DNA of 7,251 bases from assembly GCA_016763395.1 (NCBI GenBank), contig JAESTW010000074.1, positions 1 to 7,251 on the forward strand. The letters run 5' to 3'. Position 1 is the first letter of the stretch; every line of letters begins with the position of its first letter. This stretch comes from Kofleriaceae bacterium (GTDB taxonomy: Bacteria > Myxococcota_A > Polyangia > Haliangiales > Haliangiaceae). The translations under genes and the position numbers were made by a program. The notes below the pieces were generated by a model that ran no database searches, was not told where the DNA came from, and saw only the letters and a list, made by a program, of their open reading frames with translations. This document shows positions 6,609-7,251 of this stretch, piece by piece.

Positions 6609-7251
6609 TGATAAGAACCATAGTCGTGAGCTGCCTGCTTCTGTCTGCATGCCGAAGCCCCAGTTCGCAGCCAGCATCCTCGTCCTCGTCCTCGTCCAAC
6701 CAACCCGACAAGAAGTCTGCGTTGGAAATACATCCTGTAGAAACGAATTTCCTGGGACTTGCTCTTGGTGATTCGCACTCCTGTGCTCTACACGGCACTG
6801 GTAAGGTCTATTGCTGGGGCGACAACCGATCGGGGCAAGTTGGTGGTGGTGCCAAAGGGGACGTCGTAGCGATTCCGACCGAAGTGCCAGGACTCGTCGA
6901 TGTGGTTCAGATCGTCGCAGCCGATGACTATACCTGTGCCCGTATCGCTGATGGCAATGTTGTGTGTTGGGGCGGCAGTTCCCCGGACTCCGAGCCCAAA
7001 CCCATCAAGGGTCTCTCTAAGGCGGCCACTGATTTAGTAGTGTGCAATGGCGCATGGGGGACCTATGGTTGTGCACAACAAGGAGGAGAAGTCAGTTGCT
7101 GGGGCGAACAATATGTCAACAACCCAGATGGCTCTCCACTCTTGCCATCAAAAGAGGGTGCATGGTCTGCTGCGCGAATTCCAGGCTTACAAGATGCGAG
7201 TGGCCTGGCCTGTACGGGAATAATCACTTGTGCGCGTCGCGGGCCAAACGA
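6608..7251 (+). CDS. RCC1-repeat lipoprotein (3' end beyond window)
   Basis: The frame stays open to the window edge and gives 214 residues. ATG 6608 shares one base with the TAA of the CotH-like gene (TAATG), and AGGAAG (6592-6597) lies 10 nt upstream, so translational coupling is likely. A very short signal peptide ends in L-S-A-C (Cys15). A Ser-rich tether (17-30, including seven consecutive Ser) follows. From about residue 50 come RCC1-type repeats: GDSHSCALHGTGKVYCWGDN with SGQVGGG, then DDYTCARIADGNVVCWGG, then YGCAQQGGEVSCWGE, and a further one beginning ITCARR. RCC1 repeats fold as a seven-bladed beta-propeller; about four blades are visible, so roughly half is missing. Each visible blade has a Cys pair 9-10 residues apart flanking the hairpin (59/69, 110/120, 155/164), which suits disulfides outside the cytoplasm. 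The role is probably protein binding at the cell surface, as the fourth member of the lipoprotein operon. Confidence 0.9.
   Translation, partial: MIRTIVVSCLLLSACRSPSSQPASSSSSSSNQPDKKSALEIHPVETNFLGLALGDSHSCALHGTGKVYCWGDNRSGQVGGGAKGDVVAIPTEVPGLVDVVQIVAADDYTCARIADGNVVCWGGSSPDSEPKPIKGLSKAATDLVVCNGAWGTYGCAQQGGEVSCWGEQYVNNPDGSPLLPSKEGAWSAARIPGLQDASGLACTGIITCARRGPN
6677..6697 (+). repeat. In-frame hexanucleotide microsatellite (TCCTCG, 3.5 copies)
   Basis: TCCTCG repeats three and a half times and encodes Ser24-Ser30 of the RCC1 lipoprotein, directly after the lipidated Cys15 region. Because the unit is 6 bp, slippage would change the length of the Ser tether by two residues without breaking the frame. 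Confidence 0.8.

Noticed and set aside
6487..6798. Reverse-strand frames of 91-103 codons over the start of the RCC1 gene.
   Set aside because: They lie opposite clearly recognisable CotH and RCC1 coding sequence, and their Asp/Glu or Gly/Arg runs are merely the complement of the Ser microsatellite.

Overview
The window looks like a chromosomal segment from a Gram-negative bacterium of the myxobacterial / Bradymonadales type (former Deltaproteobacteria). This is an inference. It rests on a proteobacterial-type MurA beside a run of surface lipoproteins built from IPT/TIG, Cys-rich plus IgGFc-binding-like, CotH-kinase and RCC1 modules, a combination common in those predatory or complex-lifestyle lineages. 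Base composition is moderately GC-rich by eye, and two of the five start codons proposed here are GTG and one is TTG.

Region by region: (1) 1-531 is the 3' end of murA, the first committed enzyme of peptidoglycan synthesis. (2) 532-653 is a short intergenic stretch with only a weak AT-rich inverted repeat. (3) 654-1346 encodes an acidic, apparently cytoplasmic protein of 230 residues that I do not recognise. (4) 1339-1480 is dense in inverted repeats: a 12-bp palindrome over the stop codon, a stem of about 15 bp and three smaller hairpins. It probably ends transcription of the left-hand genes, and its outer arms can also pair over long range. (5) 1516-7251 is a tightly packed same-strand run of four genes, all with lipoprotein-type signal peptides. 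In order they are a two-TIG-domain protein, a Cys-rich IgGFc-binding-like protein, a CotH-family kinase-like protein, and an RCC1-repeat protein cut by the window end.

The four lipoprotein genes overlap by 58 nt, are separated by 6 nt, and overlap by 1 nt, so they are very likely one operon. I infer that their products go to the cell envelope together: adhesive or structural modules (TIG, IgGFc-binding-like, RCC1 propeller) accompanied by a possible extracytoplasmic protein kinase (CotH). No mobile element, CRISPR array, tRNA or rRNA was seen. The most interesting items are the co-encoded CotH kinase with its large envelope partners, the unassigned C-terminal half of the TIG protein, and the inverted-repeat cluster.
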